NCBI RefSeq assembly: GCF_002954325.1 | Contig: NZ_MQVX01000001.1 | Coordinates: 187,546 to 251,545, forward strand | Direction: 5' to 3' | Length of the DNA: 64,000 bases | Origin: Aureicoccus marinus | GTDB taxonomy: Bacteria > Bacteroidota > Bacteroidia > Flavobacteriales > Flavobacteriaceae | Shown: one piece after another, positions 39,720-48,590 of the stretch | Layout: each line of letters begins with the position of its first letter | How positions within the stretch are numbered: position 1 is the first letter of the stretch | Made by a program: the position numbers and the translations under genes | Notes under the pieces: model-generated | Seen by the model: the letters and a program-made list of their open reading frames with translations, nothing else | The model's database searches: none | What the model was told of the DNA's origin: nothing

Positions 39720-41330
39720 TTATTCGTTCATTGTCATTAAAAACTCTTCATTGTTACGGGTTTGTTTCATTCGCTGCTCCATGAATTCCATGGCCTCCAC
39801 AGGATTCATATCGGCTAGGTATTTGCGCATAATCCACATGCGTTGGATTGCGCTTTCGTCCAAGAGCAGGTCATCACGTCGTGTGGAAGACGAAATAAGA
39901 TCGATAGCCGGGAAGATTCTGCGGTTCGCGATACGGCGATCTAACTGAAGTTCCATGTTACCGGTACCCTTAAATTCTTCAAAAATCACCTCGTCCATTT
40001 TGGATCCGGTCTCGGTAAGAGCTGTAGCGATAATGGTCAGTGATCCACCATTTTCAATATTACGTGCGGCTCCAAAGAATCGCTTGGGCTTGTGCAATGC
40101 GTTAGCGTCAACACCACCACTCAGTACTTTACCAGAGGCAGGCTGTACGGTATTGTAGGCACGAGCAAGACGTGTAATCGAATCCAACAAGATGACTACA
40201 TCGTGTCCACATTCAACCAGACGCTTCGCCTTCTCGATAACAATGTTCGCAACACGCACGTGCTCGGTCGCTTCTTTGTCAAAAGTAGAAGCCACTACTT
40301 CACCGCGAACATTGCGCTGCATATCGGTTACCTCCTCAGGGCGCTCATCAATCAAAAGAATGATTTGGTACACCTCTGGGTGGTTGGCTGCAATAGCATT
40401 GGCAATATCTTTTAGGAGCATGGTCTTACCGGTCTTGGGCTGAGAAACTATCATTCCCCTTTGCCCTTTACCAATCGGTGCGAACAAGTCCATGATGCGA
40501 GTAGACAGCGTGCTTTGCTTCTCGGCCAAGTCGAATTTTTCTTTTGGAAAGAGTGGTGTCAGGTGTTCAAAAGATACACGGTCACGAACCACCTGAGGAT
40601 CCAGGCCGTTGATTTTATTCACCTTGATTAAAGGGAAATACTTTTCTCCTTCCTTTGGAGGACGAATACTCCCGAGCACCGTATCTCCTGTTTTCAAACC
40701 GAATAGACGAATCTGGGATTGAGAAACATAGATATCATCTGGAGACGAGAGGTAATTGTAATCCGATGATCTCAGGAATCCATAACCATCCGACATAATG
40801 TCCAAAACCCCTTCGCTGGTAATGATGCTGTCAAACTCAAATTCAGGTTCTTTGTACCTGTTTTTCAAGTCTTTATCGAAGTTGCTGTTCTTCTTGTCTT
40901 GACGGTTGTTGTTATTATTGTTGTTGGTGCGGCCGCGCTGCTGTTTTTGCTGTTGTCCGTTTTGGCGGTAGTTGTCCTTTTTCTGGCCATCCTTCCCGTT
41001 TTTGGAGTCGGTTTTCTCGTCTCCTTTGGACTGCTCTTTCTCGCGACTTTGTCTTTTGTCCTCGCTGGCCTCCCCGCTTTTGGCCTCCTCCTTATTAGCG
41101 GGCTTTCGGCTGCGGGGCTTGCGGGTTTTCGCGGTGTCCTCACCGCTAGAAGTGTTGTCTTTGACTGGAGTTTCTTTTTTGAGGGCTTGTGGGTTAGAAG
41201 CCTGAAAATCCAGGATTTGATAGACCAAATCCAGCTTTTTAAGTGAACTGAATTTCGGTACGTTTAATTCTTTAGCGATCTCCTGTAGCTCAGGTAATTT
41301 TTTGGCTTTTAGATCTGAAATCTCAAACAT
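39720..41330 (-). CDS. rho: Transcription termination factor Rho
   Basis: 536 residues. An N-terminal Rho_N helix-extension-helix ([19 protein letters not shown]) is followed by an inserted low-complexity region (about 50-155) rich in Lys, Gln, Asn, Glu and Ser. The RNA-binding cold-shock domain comes next ([21 protein letters not shown]), then the hexameric ATPase: Walker [11 protein letters not shown], Walker [17 protein letters not shown] and the Q/R loops. The disordered insertion is usual in Bacteroidota. For Bacteroides thetaiotaomicron Rho, a comparable insertion is reported to drive condensate formation. It is monocistronic, with a TATACTTG -7-like box (minus strand, 41448-41455) in the leader. 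Confidence 0.96.
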   Translation of the reverse strand: MFEISDLKAKKLPELQEIAKELNVPKFSSLKKLDLVYQILDFQASNPQALKKETPVKDNTSSGEDTAKTRKPRSRKPANKEEAKSGEASEDKRQSREKEQSKGDEKTDSKNGKDGQKKDNYRQNGQQQKQQRGRTNNNNNNNRQDKKNSNFDKDLKNRYKEPEFEFDSIITSEGVLDIMSDGYGFLRSSDYNYLSSPDDIYVSQSQIRLFGLKTGDTVLGSIRPPKEGEKYFPLIKVNKINGLDPQVVRDRVSFEHLTPLFPKEKFDLAEKQSTLSTRIMDLFAPIGKGQRGMIVSQPKTGKTMLLKDIANAIAANHPEVYQIILLIDERPEEVTDMQRNVRGEVVASTFDKEATEHVRVANIVIEKAKRLVECGHDVVILLDSITRLARAYNTVQPASGKVLSGGVDANALHKPKRFFGAARNIENGGSLTIIATALTETGSKMDEVIFEEFKGTGNMELQLDRRIANRRIFPAIDLISSSTRRDDLLLDESAIQRMWIMRKYLADMNPVEAMEFMEQRMKQTRNNEEFLMTMNE

Positions 41331-41479
41331 GTAAGAAGAAAAAAGTGAATAATACGTGCTCTAGAATACGTGGAGCAACATTAAAAAATTTGGAATAGTG
41401 GAAGGCAAAGAAGATTGCCTAGGGTAAGTATTAAATCAATAACGACACAAGTATACAAATTATTTTTCAAGAGGAATGC

Positions 41480-41508
41480 TTGTTTTCCCAAAAGAGGTTC
41501 TATTTTTA
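41480..41508 (+). promoter_or_regulatory. DUF4293 gene promoter
   Basis: TTG (41480-41482), an 18-base spacer and TATTTTTA (41501-41508; 7 of 8 to TAnnTTTG). It places the transcript start just before the ATG at 41534 and argues against a longer reading frame from 41480. Confidence 0.5.
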
Positions 41509-41533
41509 CGCTCCTTTAACACAGGAGAATATT

Positions 41534-41944
41534 ATGTGGCAGAGAATACAAACCCTTTACCTAGCTTTGGCAGCGATCTTGAATGCTGCTTTGGGTTCCT
41601 GGGTGCCTCTTTACAAAGAGAACTCTGCGGATTGGATTTTGGCCACTGATCGACTAGAAGTGCTTATTGGCTTTGGATTAACCGCCCTTGGTGCTTTAAT
41701 TTGTATCTTCCTGTACAAGAAAAGACAGAACCAGTTTGTGCTGAACAGACTGCTTATGATATTGAATCTTTTTTTACTAGGATTTTTCGTTTTCCGGTCC
41801 CTAAACTTATCCGGAGAGACTGTCGTCTCAGAGAAGGGTATTGGGATGTTGATTCCGATTTTTTCTATCGTTTTACTGGTCCTGGCTAACAGGAACATCA
41901 AAAAGGATGAAGATCTCGTAAAATCTGTGGATCGATTGCGATAA
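41534..41944 (+). CDS. DUF4293 membrane protein
   Basis: 136 residues with four transmembrane helices. It begins MWQRIQTLYLALAAILNAAL, the standard start of DUF4293, a small integral membrane family nearly confined to Bacteroidota and commonly found next to rho. The function is unknown. The ATG at 41534 was chosen over an upstream in-frame start because the family begins MWQRIQT, an AGGAG lies just upstream, and the promoter overlaps the longer version. It is divergent from rho, with a strong terminator after it. Confidence 0.9.
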   Translation: MWQRIQTLYLALAAILNAALGSWVPLYKENSADWILATDRLEVLIGFGLTALGALICIFLYKKRQNQFVLNRLLMILNLFLLGFFVFRSLNLSGETVVSEKGIGMLIPIFSIVLLVLANRNIKKDEDLVKSVDRLR

Positions 41945-41973
41945 ACCTTACATCTTAGTAGTATTAGTGCGTG

Positions 41974-42001
41974 AAACCCGGGATCTTCCCGGGTTTTTTT
42001 G
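41974..42001 (+). terminator. Rho-independent terminator
   Basis: The perfect nine-pair stem AAACCCGGG/CCCGGGTTT with loop ATCTT is followed by a T-run, 30 bases after the DUF4293 stop and before the convergent PqqB-like gene. Confidence 0.92.
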
Positions 42002-42003
42002 TT

Positions 42004-42999
42004 TTACAAAGAGAAGCGTTGACCTACTCGGGCGATGTTTAAACCGGCCCTCTCGACTTGCCTGACCCGGTCTTCGTTTTCGGGCCGATCCGCATGGAGC
42101 AGTGGGTTGGTGTGGTTAAAATGGATCAGATAAATCTTTATTCTTTCCTCCAGTGGCAAGGATTCTACTTTTGCAAGAGTTTCCAGAACAAAGGGGTGCG
42201 GAATCTCGTCCATATTGCGACCAGGGAGTTCATCCGTATCAAAAAAGGTGGCGTCGATAAAGGCGTAATCGACTTGGGTCAAAACCGTATTGAGATCGCG
42301 CTCCCAGAGCTTCCATTTATCAATGTCTGGTACAAAAAGGGCAGTTTTAGAAGGCCCTTCAATAAGGTAGGCAGCGGTCTCAGAATATTCGTCCCGGTGG
42401 GGGACCTTTACAGGAACAACAGCAAGGCGATTACTCAGATGTTGAGTGCTATCCGCAGCCAGGGTATGGAGTTGGATATTATTCAGGTGCACCAATTGGT
42501 TCCAAGGCCCTTGGGATTCGATAAAGGAGGTCATTCGGGGCAAGCCATAAACCGGTACTTCTTTTGCGCCCATTGCTTCCCGACCCAGGTGAACCAGTCC
42601 GATATAGTGTCCCATGTGGGCATGGGTCAAAAAGACCCCGCTGGGTTGAGATAAAGCCGGTTCGAGCTCTTCGGATAAATCTTGCCATTGCTGGCGGATA
42701 TCGGGGGTCGCTTCAAATAGGTATTGCTTTTTCAGAAGATGATCAGTGATTCCAAGACTAACAACGGGAGTGTGGAGTTCGGGGTGACCCCACAAGGGTT
42801 TACAGCAGTCCTTTTGGCAGTTCATCTGGGGGCTTCCGGCATCTTGGGCGGTTCCCAGTACCTGGAGAATCACTTGCGTTGAAGCTTTAGTTTGTTCGGC
42901 CGGAGTGGATGGATTTTCGGATTGTTTGCCCGAACAGCTCAATCCTAAAACTAGCGCTACAAGAAGCCCCGGTATTTTTAAAAATGCACCATTTCTCAT
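42004..42999 (-). CDS. PqqB-like metallo-hydrolase lipoprotein
   Basis: 331 residues. A lipoprotein signal ends LGLSC (Cys22), and a PqqB-like beta-lactamase-fold domain follows: QVLGTAQDAGSPQMNCQKDC, TPDIRQQW, FLTHAHMGHYIGL, and the late IYLIHFNHTNPLL. The metal motif reads HAHMGH where the canonical one is HxHxDH, so the Asp ligand is Gly; close relatives in Bacteroidota show the same change. No pqq genes are nearby and the protein is exported, so PQQ synthesis is unlikely. It overlaps the phosphodiesterase gene by four bases. The substrate is unknown. Confidence 0.8.
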   Translation of the reverse strand: MRNGAFLKIPGLLVALVLGLSCSGKQSENPSTPAEQTKASTQVILQVLGTAQDAGSPQMNCQKDCCKPLWGHPELHTPVVSLGITDHLLKKQYLFEATPDIRQQWQDLSEELEPALSQPSGVFLTHAHMGHYIGLVHLGREAMGAKEVPVYGLPRMTSFIESQGPWNQLVHLNNIQLHTLAADSTQHLSNRLAVVPVKVPHRDEYSETAAYLIEGPSKTALFVPDIDKWKLWERDLNTVLTQVDYAFIDATFFDTDELPGRNMDEIPHPFVLETLAKVESLPLEERIKIYLIHFNHTNPLLHADRPENEDRVRQVERAGLNIARVGQRFSL

Positions 43000-43514
43000 G
43001 ATTCCTCTGATTTTATTTTTCCTCTTTTACCAAATTCGATGACCTGCAGGTCTTTGAACTCTTTGCCGTCGACCACAAATTGCAGCGCTGTTCGCGTCTG
43101 ATGAAACCCATGTTGTCCGCAGGCACCTGGATTCATATGCAAAAGCTGACGTTTGGGGTCCTGCACCACCTTCAGGATATGGGAATGGCCAGAGATGAAC
43201 AGATCAACGGGCTTGCGGTCCAAAAAGGCTTTGGCTTTTGGGGTATATCTCCCAGGATATCCACCAATATGGATCATATAAATGCGGCATCCTTCGCACT
43301 CAAAGTACAATTCTTCGGGGTATTCCTGTCGAACCCGATGACCGTCAATATTCCCATAGACTCCTCGTAAAGGAGCGATGGCGTTGAGCTGATCGCATAC
43401 TTCGAGTTTGCCCATGTCTCCCGCATGCCAGATCTCATCGGCCTGTTCAGCATAATGGAGAATTCGTTGGTCCAGGTAGCCGTGGGTATCTGAAAGAAGA
43501 AAGATTCGCTTCAT
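42996..43514 (-). CDS. YfcE/MJ0936-type metallophosphoesterase
   Basis: 172 residues, a full small calcineurin-like phosphodiesterase. The metal motifs are DTH (9-11), GD (32-33), GNID (54-57) and GHSH (109-112). The family hydrolyses phosphodiesters in vitro, with the cellular substrate usually unknown. Its stop overlaps the start of the PqqB-like lipoprotein (four bases), so the two are translationally coupled although one is cytoplasmic and the other exported. Confidence 0.9.
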   Translation of the reverse strand: MKRIFLLSDTHGYLDQRILHYAEQADEIWHAGDMGKLEVCDQLNAIAPLRGVYGNIDGHRVRQEYPEELYFECEGCRIYMIHIGGYPGRYTPKAKAFLDRKPVDLFISGHSHILKVVQDPKRQLLHMNPGACGQHGFHQTRTALQFVVDGKEFKDLQVIEFGKRGKIKSEES

Positions 43515-43520
43515 GGGATT

Positions 43521-43551
43521 TTGAATGGATAAACAGAGAGGAATATCTTTA
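43521..43551 (+). promoter_or_regulatory. truA promoter
   Basis: TTG (43521-43523), a 20-base spacer and TATCTTTA (43544-43551; 7 of 8 to the -7 consensus), 22 bases before the truA TTG start. Confidence 0.5.
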
Positions 43552-43573
43552 CAGGGTAAAAATACAGCAAGCC

Positions 43574-44320
43574 TTGCGATATTTCTTAGAATGTGCCTTT
43601 AAGGGAACGGCCTACCACGGCTGGCAAAAACAACCGGACGCCGCAAGTGTGCAGGAAAGGTTGGAAGAAGCCTTGACCTTGCTCCTGGGTGAAACGACAG
43701 AGATCACCGGTGCTGGTCGAACGGATGCTGGGGTTCATGCGCATCAGATGTACGCTCATTTTGATGCTGCCGAGGAACTGGACTGTCAAGACCTGGTGCA
43801 TCGCTTGAATCGATTTTTACCGGAAGACATTGTCGTTAAGAGTATTTGGAAACTTCACGATGAAGCCCATGCCCGTTTTGATGCCACGGCTAGGGCTTAC
43901 CGTTACCGCATCGTCCAAAAGAAAGATCCTTTTGAATCAGAGTGGGCGCATAGAGTCCATTTGCCATTGGATGTGGAAGCCATGAATAAGGCAGCTTCTC
44001 TGCTTTTGGGTCAGCGGGATTTTCAGTGTTTTTCGAAAAGCAAGACCGACGTAAAAACCTATATCTGCGACCTGCGTCAGGCCGAGTGGAAAAGAGAGGG
44101 GGATATTCTGGTCTTTTCTATTGAAGCCGATCGCTTCTTGCGCAATATGGTTAGGGCAGTAGTGGGTACCTTACTCGAAGTCGGGTTTCACAAGAAAAGT
44201 CCTGAAAGTGTGCTGGAGATTTTGGAGGCCAAAGACCGTTCTCAGGCAGGGGTATCGGTGCCTGCAAAAGGGTTATCTTTGGTATCGATTCGCTACCCCT
44301 ATTCCGATCAACTGAGATAG
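43574..44320 (+). CDS. truA: tRNA pseudouridine(38-40) synthase TruA
   Basis: 248 residues. It forms pseudouridine at positions 38-40 of the anticodon arm. The catalytic Asp51 is in GAGRTDAGVHA; the start RYFLECAFKGTAYHGWQKQP and the C-terminal FLRNMVRAVVGTLLEVG are typical. It starts with TTG; no in-frame ATG fits the conserved N-terminus, and the promoter position agrees. It is followed after 21 bases by an ABC exporter gene, so the two may be cotranscribed. Confidence 0.94.
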   Translation: MRYFLECAFKGTAYHGWQKQPDAASVQERLEEALTLLLGETTEITGAGRTDAGVHAHQMYAHFDAAEELDCQDLVHRLNRFLPEDIVVKSIWKLHDEAHARFDATARAYRYRIVQKKDPFESEWAHRVHLPLDVEAMNKAASLLLGQRDFQCFSKSKTDVKTYICDLRQAEWKREGDILVFSIEADRFLRNMVRAVVGTLLEVGFHKKSPESVLEILEAKDRSQAGVSVPAKGLSLVSIRYPYSDQLR

Positions 44321-44341
44321 GGATATCCATCCAAATTGGTT

Positions 44342-46126
44342 ATGAGTAAAGAGAAAGAACAAGGAAAAACCTTTGATTACCAGCTGCTCAAAAGGGTGAT
44401 TCACTACACCAAACCCTACCGTCTTGTCTTTTACGGCGTGGCTCTAGCGGCCGTTCTACTTTCGGCCTTTGCGGTGCTCACTCCGGTTTTAGTTCAAGAA
44501 GTGGTCGATTCCGGAATTACCAGTAAGGATCCAGACCGCCTGTTGACTTTGGTGATTTGGATGACCGTGGTCTTGGTGGCCGAAGTGGTCTGCCAGCTAC
44601 TTTTTACCTACTACGCCAACTGGCTCGGTGAATCGGTTATTCGCGATATCCGCATCAAGCTGTTCCGACAGATGATCGGATTTAAAATGACCTATTACGA
44701 TAACTCTTCCATAGGTGTCTTGGTGACAAGAGCCGTTTCTGATATGCAGAAGATTGGTGAAATTTTCAGTCAGGGTTTCTTTGTGATAATCGCCGATGTC
44801 CTGAAAATGGTCGTCGTTGCGGTGGTTATGCTGGTTATGGATTGGGAACTCGCTCTTATCGTGTTTATTTTGATGCCTGTTATTCTGCTTTTGACCCGTT
44901 GGTTTCAGCGTTCCATGAAAGTGGCCTTTACCGAAGTGCGAACCCAGGTGGCCCTCCTCAATGGTTTTGTGCAGGAGCGTCTGGCCGGGATGAAAATAGT
45001 ACAGTTGTTTACCCGAGAAGAAATGGAGAAGCAACAGTTCGAAGCGATTAACGAAAAGCATAAGGCCGGCTGGTTGAAGACGATTTGGTACAACTCCATT
45101 TTCTTCGCTTTGGCCGAAATGATCTCTTCGGTAGCCTTGGCTTTGGTCATAGGATACGCCGGATTCAAAATAATTGGCCGGGACTTGAGCATTCCGGAGT
45201 CACAGTTTGGGGTCATCTTCGCCTTTGTTTTATTGACTGGATTGCTCTTTAGACCCTTGCGTCATATCGCGGATAAATTCAACACCCTGCAAATGGGAAT
45301 GGTGGCTGCCAGACGTGTTTTTGAGGTGCTTGATACCGACAGTCATATTCCCAATACCGGAACCCTGTATAAGGAATCCGTTCGAGGAGAAATTAGTTTT
45401 GAGAACGTACACTTCGGTTACATTCCCGAAGAAGAAGTGCTGCACGGGGTGAGCTTCGATGTCAAAGCAGGGGAGACCCTGGCCATTGTAGGGGCTACTG
45501 GAGCGGGTAAGTCAACCATCATCAACTTACTGAATCGATTCTACGATATCAGCAGTGGAAACATTCGCATTGACGGAACCGATGTCCGGGAATTCGAATT
45601 ATCGGCCCTGCGTAAGCACATTGCTATTGTCCTTCAAGATGTCTTTTTATTCGCCGATACCATCGAGCAGAATATTTCTTTAGGGCACCCTGATATCAAG
45701 CTCTCGGATATTGAGGATGCTGCCAAGCAGATTGGGGTGCATGAGTTTATTTCGAGCCTGCCAGGTGCTTACGGGTACAATGTAAAGGAAAGAGGTTCTA
45801 TGCTTTCTGGAGGGCAGCGTCAATTGATTGCCTTTTTGCGGGCCTATGTCAGTAAGCCCTCCATCCTGATTCTGGACGAGGCCACTTCTTCGGTCGATAC
45901 CTATACGGAGCAACTCATACAGAAGGCGACCGATAAGATTACCGAAGGGCGCAGCAGTATTATCATTGCTCACCGCCTGGCCACCATCAAAAAGGCAGAT
46001 CGCATTCTGGTTATGGATGCCGGCCAGATTGTAGAAACAGGCACCCACAAAGAGCTGCTCGAAAAAGGCGGTTACTACCGCGACCTGTACGAAGCTCAAT
46101 TCCTAGACGAGGAAGTACTGGGGTAG
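44342..46126 (+). CDS. MsbA-type ABC exporter (permease-ATPase fusion)
   Basis: 594 residues. Six transmembrane helices occupy about 1-315, including VRAVSD-type coupling segments and FQRSMKVAFTEVRTQVALLN. The nucleotide-binding domain follows: Walker A GATGAGKST (near 383), signature MLSGGQRQLIAF, Walker B ILILDEATSSVD and the H-loop IIAHRL. It is a homodimeric half-transporter of the multidrug/lipid A group; the substrate cannot be assigned. The ATG at 44342 is preferred to a TTG two codons earlier. The 3' end overlaps the convergent DUF3667 gene by 24 bases. Confidence 0.9.
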   Translation: MSKEKEQGKTFDYQLLKRVIHYTKPYRLVFYGVALAAVLLSAFAVLTPVLVQEVVDSGITSKDPDRLLTLVIWMTVVLVAEVVCQLLFTYYANWLGESVIRDIRIKLFRQMIGFKMTYYDNSSIGVLVTRAVSDMQKIGEIFSQGFFVIIADVLKMVVVAVVMLVMDWELALIVFILMPVILLLTRWFQRSMKVAFTEVRTQVALLNGFVQERLAGMKIVQLFTREEMEKQQFEAINEKHKAGWLKTIWYNSIFFALAEMISSVALALVIGYAGFKIIGRDLSIPESQFGVIFAFVLLTGLLFRPLRHIADKFNTLQMGMVAARRVFEVLDTDSHIPNTGTLYKESVRGEISFENVHFGYIPEEEVLHGVSFDVKAGETLAIVGATGAGKSTIINLLNRFYDISSGNIRIDGTDVREFELSALRKHIAIVLQDVFLFADTIEQNISLGHPDIKLSDIEDAAKQIGVHEFISSLPGAYGYNVKERGSMLSGGQRQLIAFLRAYVSKPSILILDEATSSVDTYTEQLIQKATDKITEGRSSIIIAHRLATIKKADRILVMDAGQIVETGTHKELLEKGGYYRDLYEAQFLDEEVLG

Positions 46127-46948
46127 ATCCAATAAGAAGGCGCTTTCTTTGGGGATAAAGCTCTCGCGTAGTTCTGGGTTTAAAAAGATGATCATTATCA
46201 TTATTAATATCAAGGCCACATAGAGAACGGCCCCAAAGGCGAAGAACAGCATAGTCCTGGCCAGAATCCCGACAAAACTCAGGTCAAAGACTCGCTTCAT
46301 TGTAAAGGCGTAGTACAGAATCATAAGGAGAGAAGCCATTACCGAAGACCAATAAAATACTTCTTTGTTCCATAGACTGGCAAGACTCATTAAGGTTGTT
46401 AGGATATAAGCATGAGAATAGGCATAGGTGTTCAGAACAATATGCTCGCTGTAGTTTAGGTCCTTCATCTTCCAGAAAATCACTTTACTGGTTAAGGCCA
46501 AAAAAGGGATGGTTGCAAAGGTGAGTAGGTATATATTGTCAATGGTAAATTGGAGAAAATTCTCCATATTTTCCGCCATCATTTGATCGAAAGCTGGATT
46601 CTTACTGGAATCCAGATTCATCATATCGCTTACTGTTAAGATATCTGGAAAGAAGGTTGCTTGAACGTAGTAATTGGCAACTACAAAGGCCAAGGTCAGG
46701 GTGATGTACGAGACCGGATTCAGGTACTTCCCTCGAACCCCGTTGATATAATCCAATATGACCACCTCGGGCTTCGTAGTCATATGGCGAAGAGTCCTTA
46801 ATAGGGTATTGTCAATATTCAGGAAGCGGTCCTTAAAGTCTTCCAATAAATGACTAATCGTCAGTCGTCTACGAATGATCTTGGCTCCGCAACTGGGGCA
46901 AAACAGATAGTCCGTGCGCAGAGCTTTGTTGCAGTTTTTACAGTTCAT
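46103..46948 (-). CDS. DUF3667 membrane protein
   Basis: 281 residues. The N-terminal zinc-ribbon-like segment has CKNCNKALRTDYLFCPSCGAKII (two CxxC pairs). A conserved linker follows (RRLTISHLLEDFKDRFLNID, KPEVVILDYINGVRGKYLNP), then about five transmembrane helices. This is the DUF3667 family of Bacteroidota, of unknown function. It is a tandem paralogue of the next gene upstream (six-base gap). Its last 24 coding bases overlap the end of the ABC exporter on the other strand. Confidence 0.88.
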   Translation of the reverse strand: MNCKNCNKALRTDYLFCPSCGAKIIRRRLTISHLLEDFKDRFLNIDNTLLRTLRHMTTKPEVVILDYINGVRGKYLNPVSYITLTLAFVVANYYVQATFFPDILTVSDMMNLDSSKNPAFDQMMAENMENFLQFTIDNIYLLTFATIPFLALTSKVIFWKMKDLNYSEHIVLNTYAYSHAYILTTLMSLASLWNKEVFYWSSVMASLLMILYYAFTMKRVFDLSFVGILARTMLFFAFGAVLYVALILIMIMIIFLNPELRESFIPKESAFLLDLPQYFLV

Positions 46949-46954
46949 AGCAGT

Positions 46955-47746
46955 TTAATCGAGAGCGCCAGGCGGTAAGAAGTCATTGATTTCAATTACC
47001 CCCAGGAGCAGATTGATGATAAAAGTGACAATGGACAACCCAAAAAAGCCCATCACATAGAGCATTAAAAAAGCCATAGCCTGTACGAGTCGTGTTCCGA
47101 TTCCGGTTTCGGTATTCAGTCGCCAATAGACATACACACTGTAGGTTGCCATGGTTAGAAGCCCAAGAGTAGCTATGAGCAAGTAATATTTTGGGATGGC
47201 AAAAAGAGCAACCAAGCTAACAGGGAACATGAAAATGCTGTAATTAGCCAGAATATAAATGGCCGCGAGGATGTTTTCGACATAACTCAAGCGTTTCACG
47301 TTTAGAGCGATTAATCCAGACAAGGCCAAAATCGGGATATAACCCAAAAAGATGAAGGTGCTGTATTCCATATTGGCTGCCGACATCTTTCGGTTGGCTT
47401 CTGCGCTGCCGTTGCCGTTGATGAGCTCAAAATCAATCATTTCCCAGGCGTAGGATTTCATCACAAACAAGGTAAGCCCGGATAGGGTTAAGGCAATGGC
47501 CAGAAGGCTGGCCGGGTTTAAGTACTTCCGGCGTATTCCATTGAGGTAGCCCAAAATAACGACTTCGGGCTTGATCAGCATGTGGGTAATCGTCCGAATA
47601 AAGGTGTTGTCGACATTGAAATAGCGCTCGACAAAGTCGTGAACCAGTCCTTTAAAGGTGATCCTTCCGTGGATTACTTTGGCGCCACAATTTGGGCAAA
47701 AGCTGTAGTCGGTTCGCAGCGAGAAATTGCAGTTCTTGCAGTTCAT
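46955..47746 (-). CDS. DUF3667 membrane protein, paralogue
   Basis: 263 residues with the same plan as its neighbour: zinc-ribbon CKNCNFSLRTDYSFCPNCGA, then FVERYFNVDNTFIRTITHML and KPEVVILGYLNGIRRKYLNP, and four or five helices. The helical parts have diverged far more than the ribbon and linker, suggesting an old tandem duplication with the cytoplasmic part under constraint. It is probably cotranscribed with the downstream copy. The function is unknown. Confidence 0.88.
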   Translation of the reverse strand: MNCKNCNFSLRTDYSFCPNCGAKVIHGRITFKGLVHDFVERYFNVDNTFIRTITHMLIKPEVVILGYLNGIRRKYLNPASLLAIALTLSGLTLFVMKSYAWEMIDFELINGNGSAEANRKMSAANMEYSTFIFLGYIPILALSGLIALNVKRLSYVENILAAIYILANYSIFMFPVSLVALFAIPKYYLLIATLGLLTMATYSVYVYWRLNTETGIGTRLVQAMAFLMLYVMGFFGLSIVTFIINLLLGVIEINDFLPPGALD

Positions 47747-47782
47747 CGGGTTGGTGTTTAGTAGGTGCAGACTATCAGGGGG

Positions 47783-48571
47783 TTAGCCTAAATCTTTTTT
47801 CACTTTTTCGGAAAGTTCGTCCAAAGTTTTGAAAGGCACAAATGCCCGGTCTTTGATGTAAGAGATTTGCCCTGTTTCTTCACTCACGACCAGACAAAGG
47901 GCGTCGGTACTTTCGGTTATTCCGATGGCCGCGCGGTGGCGAAGACCGTAGCGCAGTGGAATATTCCTTTCGTTGGACACCGGCAAAATAACCCGGGTGG
48001 CTGTGATTTTATTGCCCTGGACAATGGCTGCCCCATCGTGCAAGGGACTGTTTTTGTAAAAGATACTTTCGAGAATAGGCTGGGTGATTTCGATACTCAT
48101 CTTATCTCCCGTCGACTTGATAAAATCGAGACTGTTGGTCCGTTCCATAACAATGAGGGCCCCGGTCTTGTTGGAGCTCATTTTTTCGCAAGCGCGCAGC
48201 ACCGCGTCGACGTCCGTTTTGGTCGGAATCTCGGTTTGCTGTCGAAGGAACCGGAAATAGCGACTAAAATTCTGCTTGTTCGGAAAGTTAGCGGAACCGA
48301 TCATGACGAGGAACTTTCGGATTTCCTGCTGAAAAACCACTACGAGTACGATAAAACCCACTTGCATAAAGCCACCAACAACACTACTGATCATTTTCAT
48401 GCCCAGTAATTTGGTCAAGTTCCAGAAGGTCCAGACGATGACCAGCCCAATAAAAATATTGATGGCTACGGTACCGCGTAGGAGCTTGTATACGTAATAG
48501 AGAAGGAGGGCGACCAGGAGTATGTCGATGAAATCGGTAATCTTAAATTCGAGGAAATTCAGGTACTCCAA
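47783..48571 (-). CDS. cdaA: Diadenylate cyclase CdaA
   Basis: 263 residues from a TTG start. Three N-terminal transmembrane helices precede the DAC (DisA_N) domain with its signature SPLHDGAAIV (DGA at about 179-181) and LRHRAAIG (RHR about 211-213). It makes c-di-AMP from two ATP at the inner membrane. The TTG at 48571 gives the family start LEYLNFLEFKITDFIDILL and a 19-base gap to folP. A longer reading from 48649 would overlap folP by about 59 bases and is not supported. Pairing folP-cdaA is common in Bacteroidota. Confidence 0.93.
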   Translation of the reverse strand: MEYLNFLEFKITDFIDILLVALLLYYVYKLLRGTVAINIFIGLVIVWTFWNLTKLLGMKMISSVVGGFMQVGFIVLVVVFQQEIRKFLVMIGSANFPNKQNFSRYFRFLRQQTEIPTKTDVDAVLRACEKMSSNKTGALIVMERTNSLDFIKSTGDKMSIEITQPILESIFYKNSPLHDGAAIVQGNKITATRVILPVSNERNIPLRYGLRHRAAIGITESTDALCLVVSEETGQISYIKDRAFVPFKTLDELSEKVKKDLG

Positions 48572-48590
48572 GGAAGCGGTTTTTGTAAAA

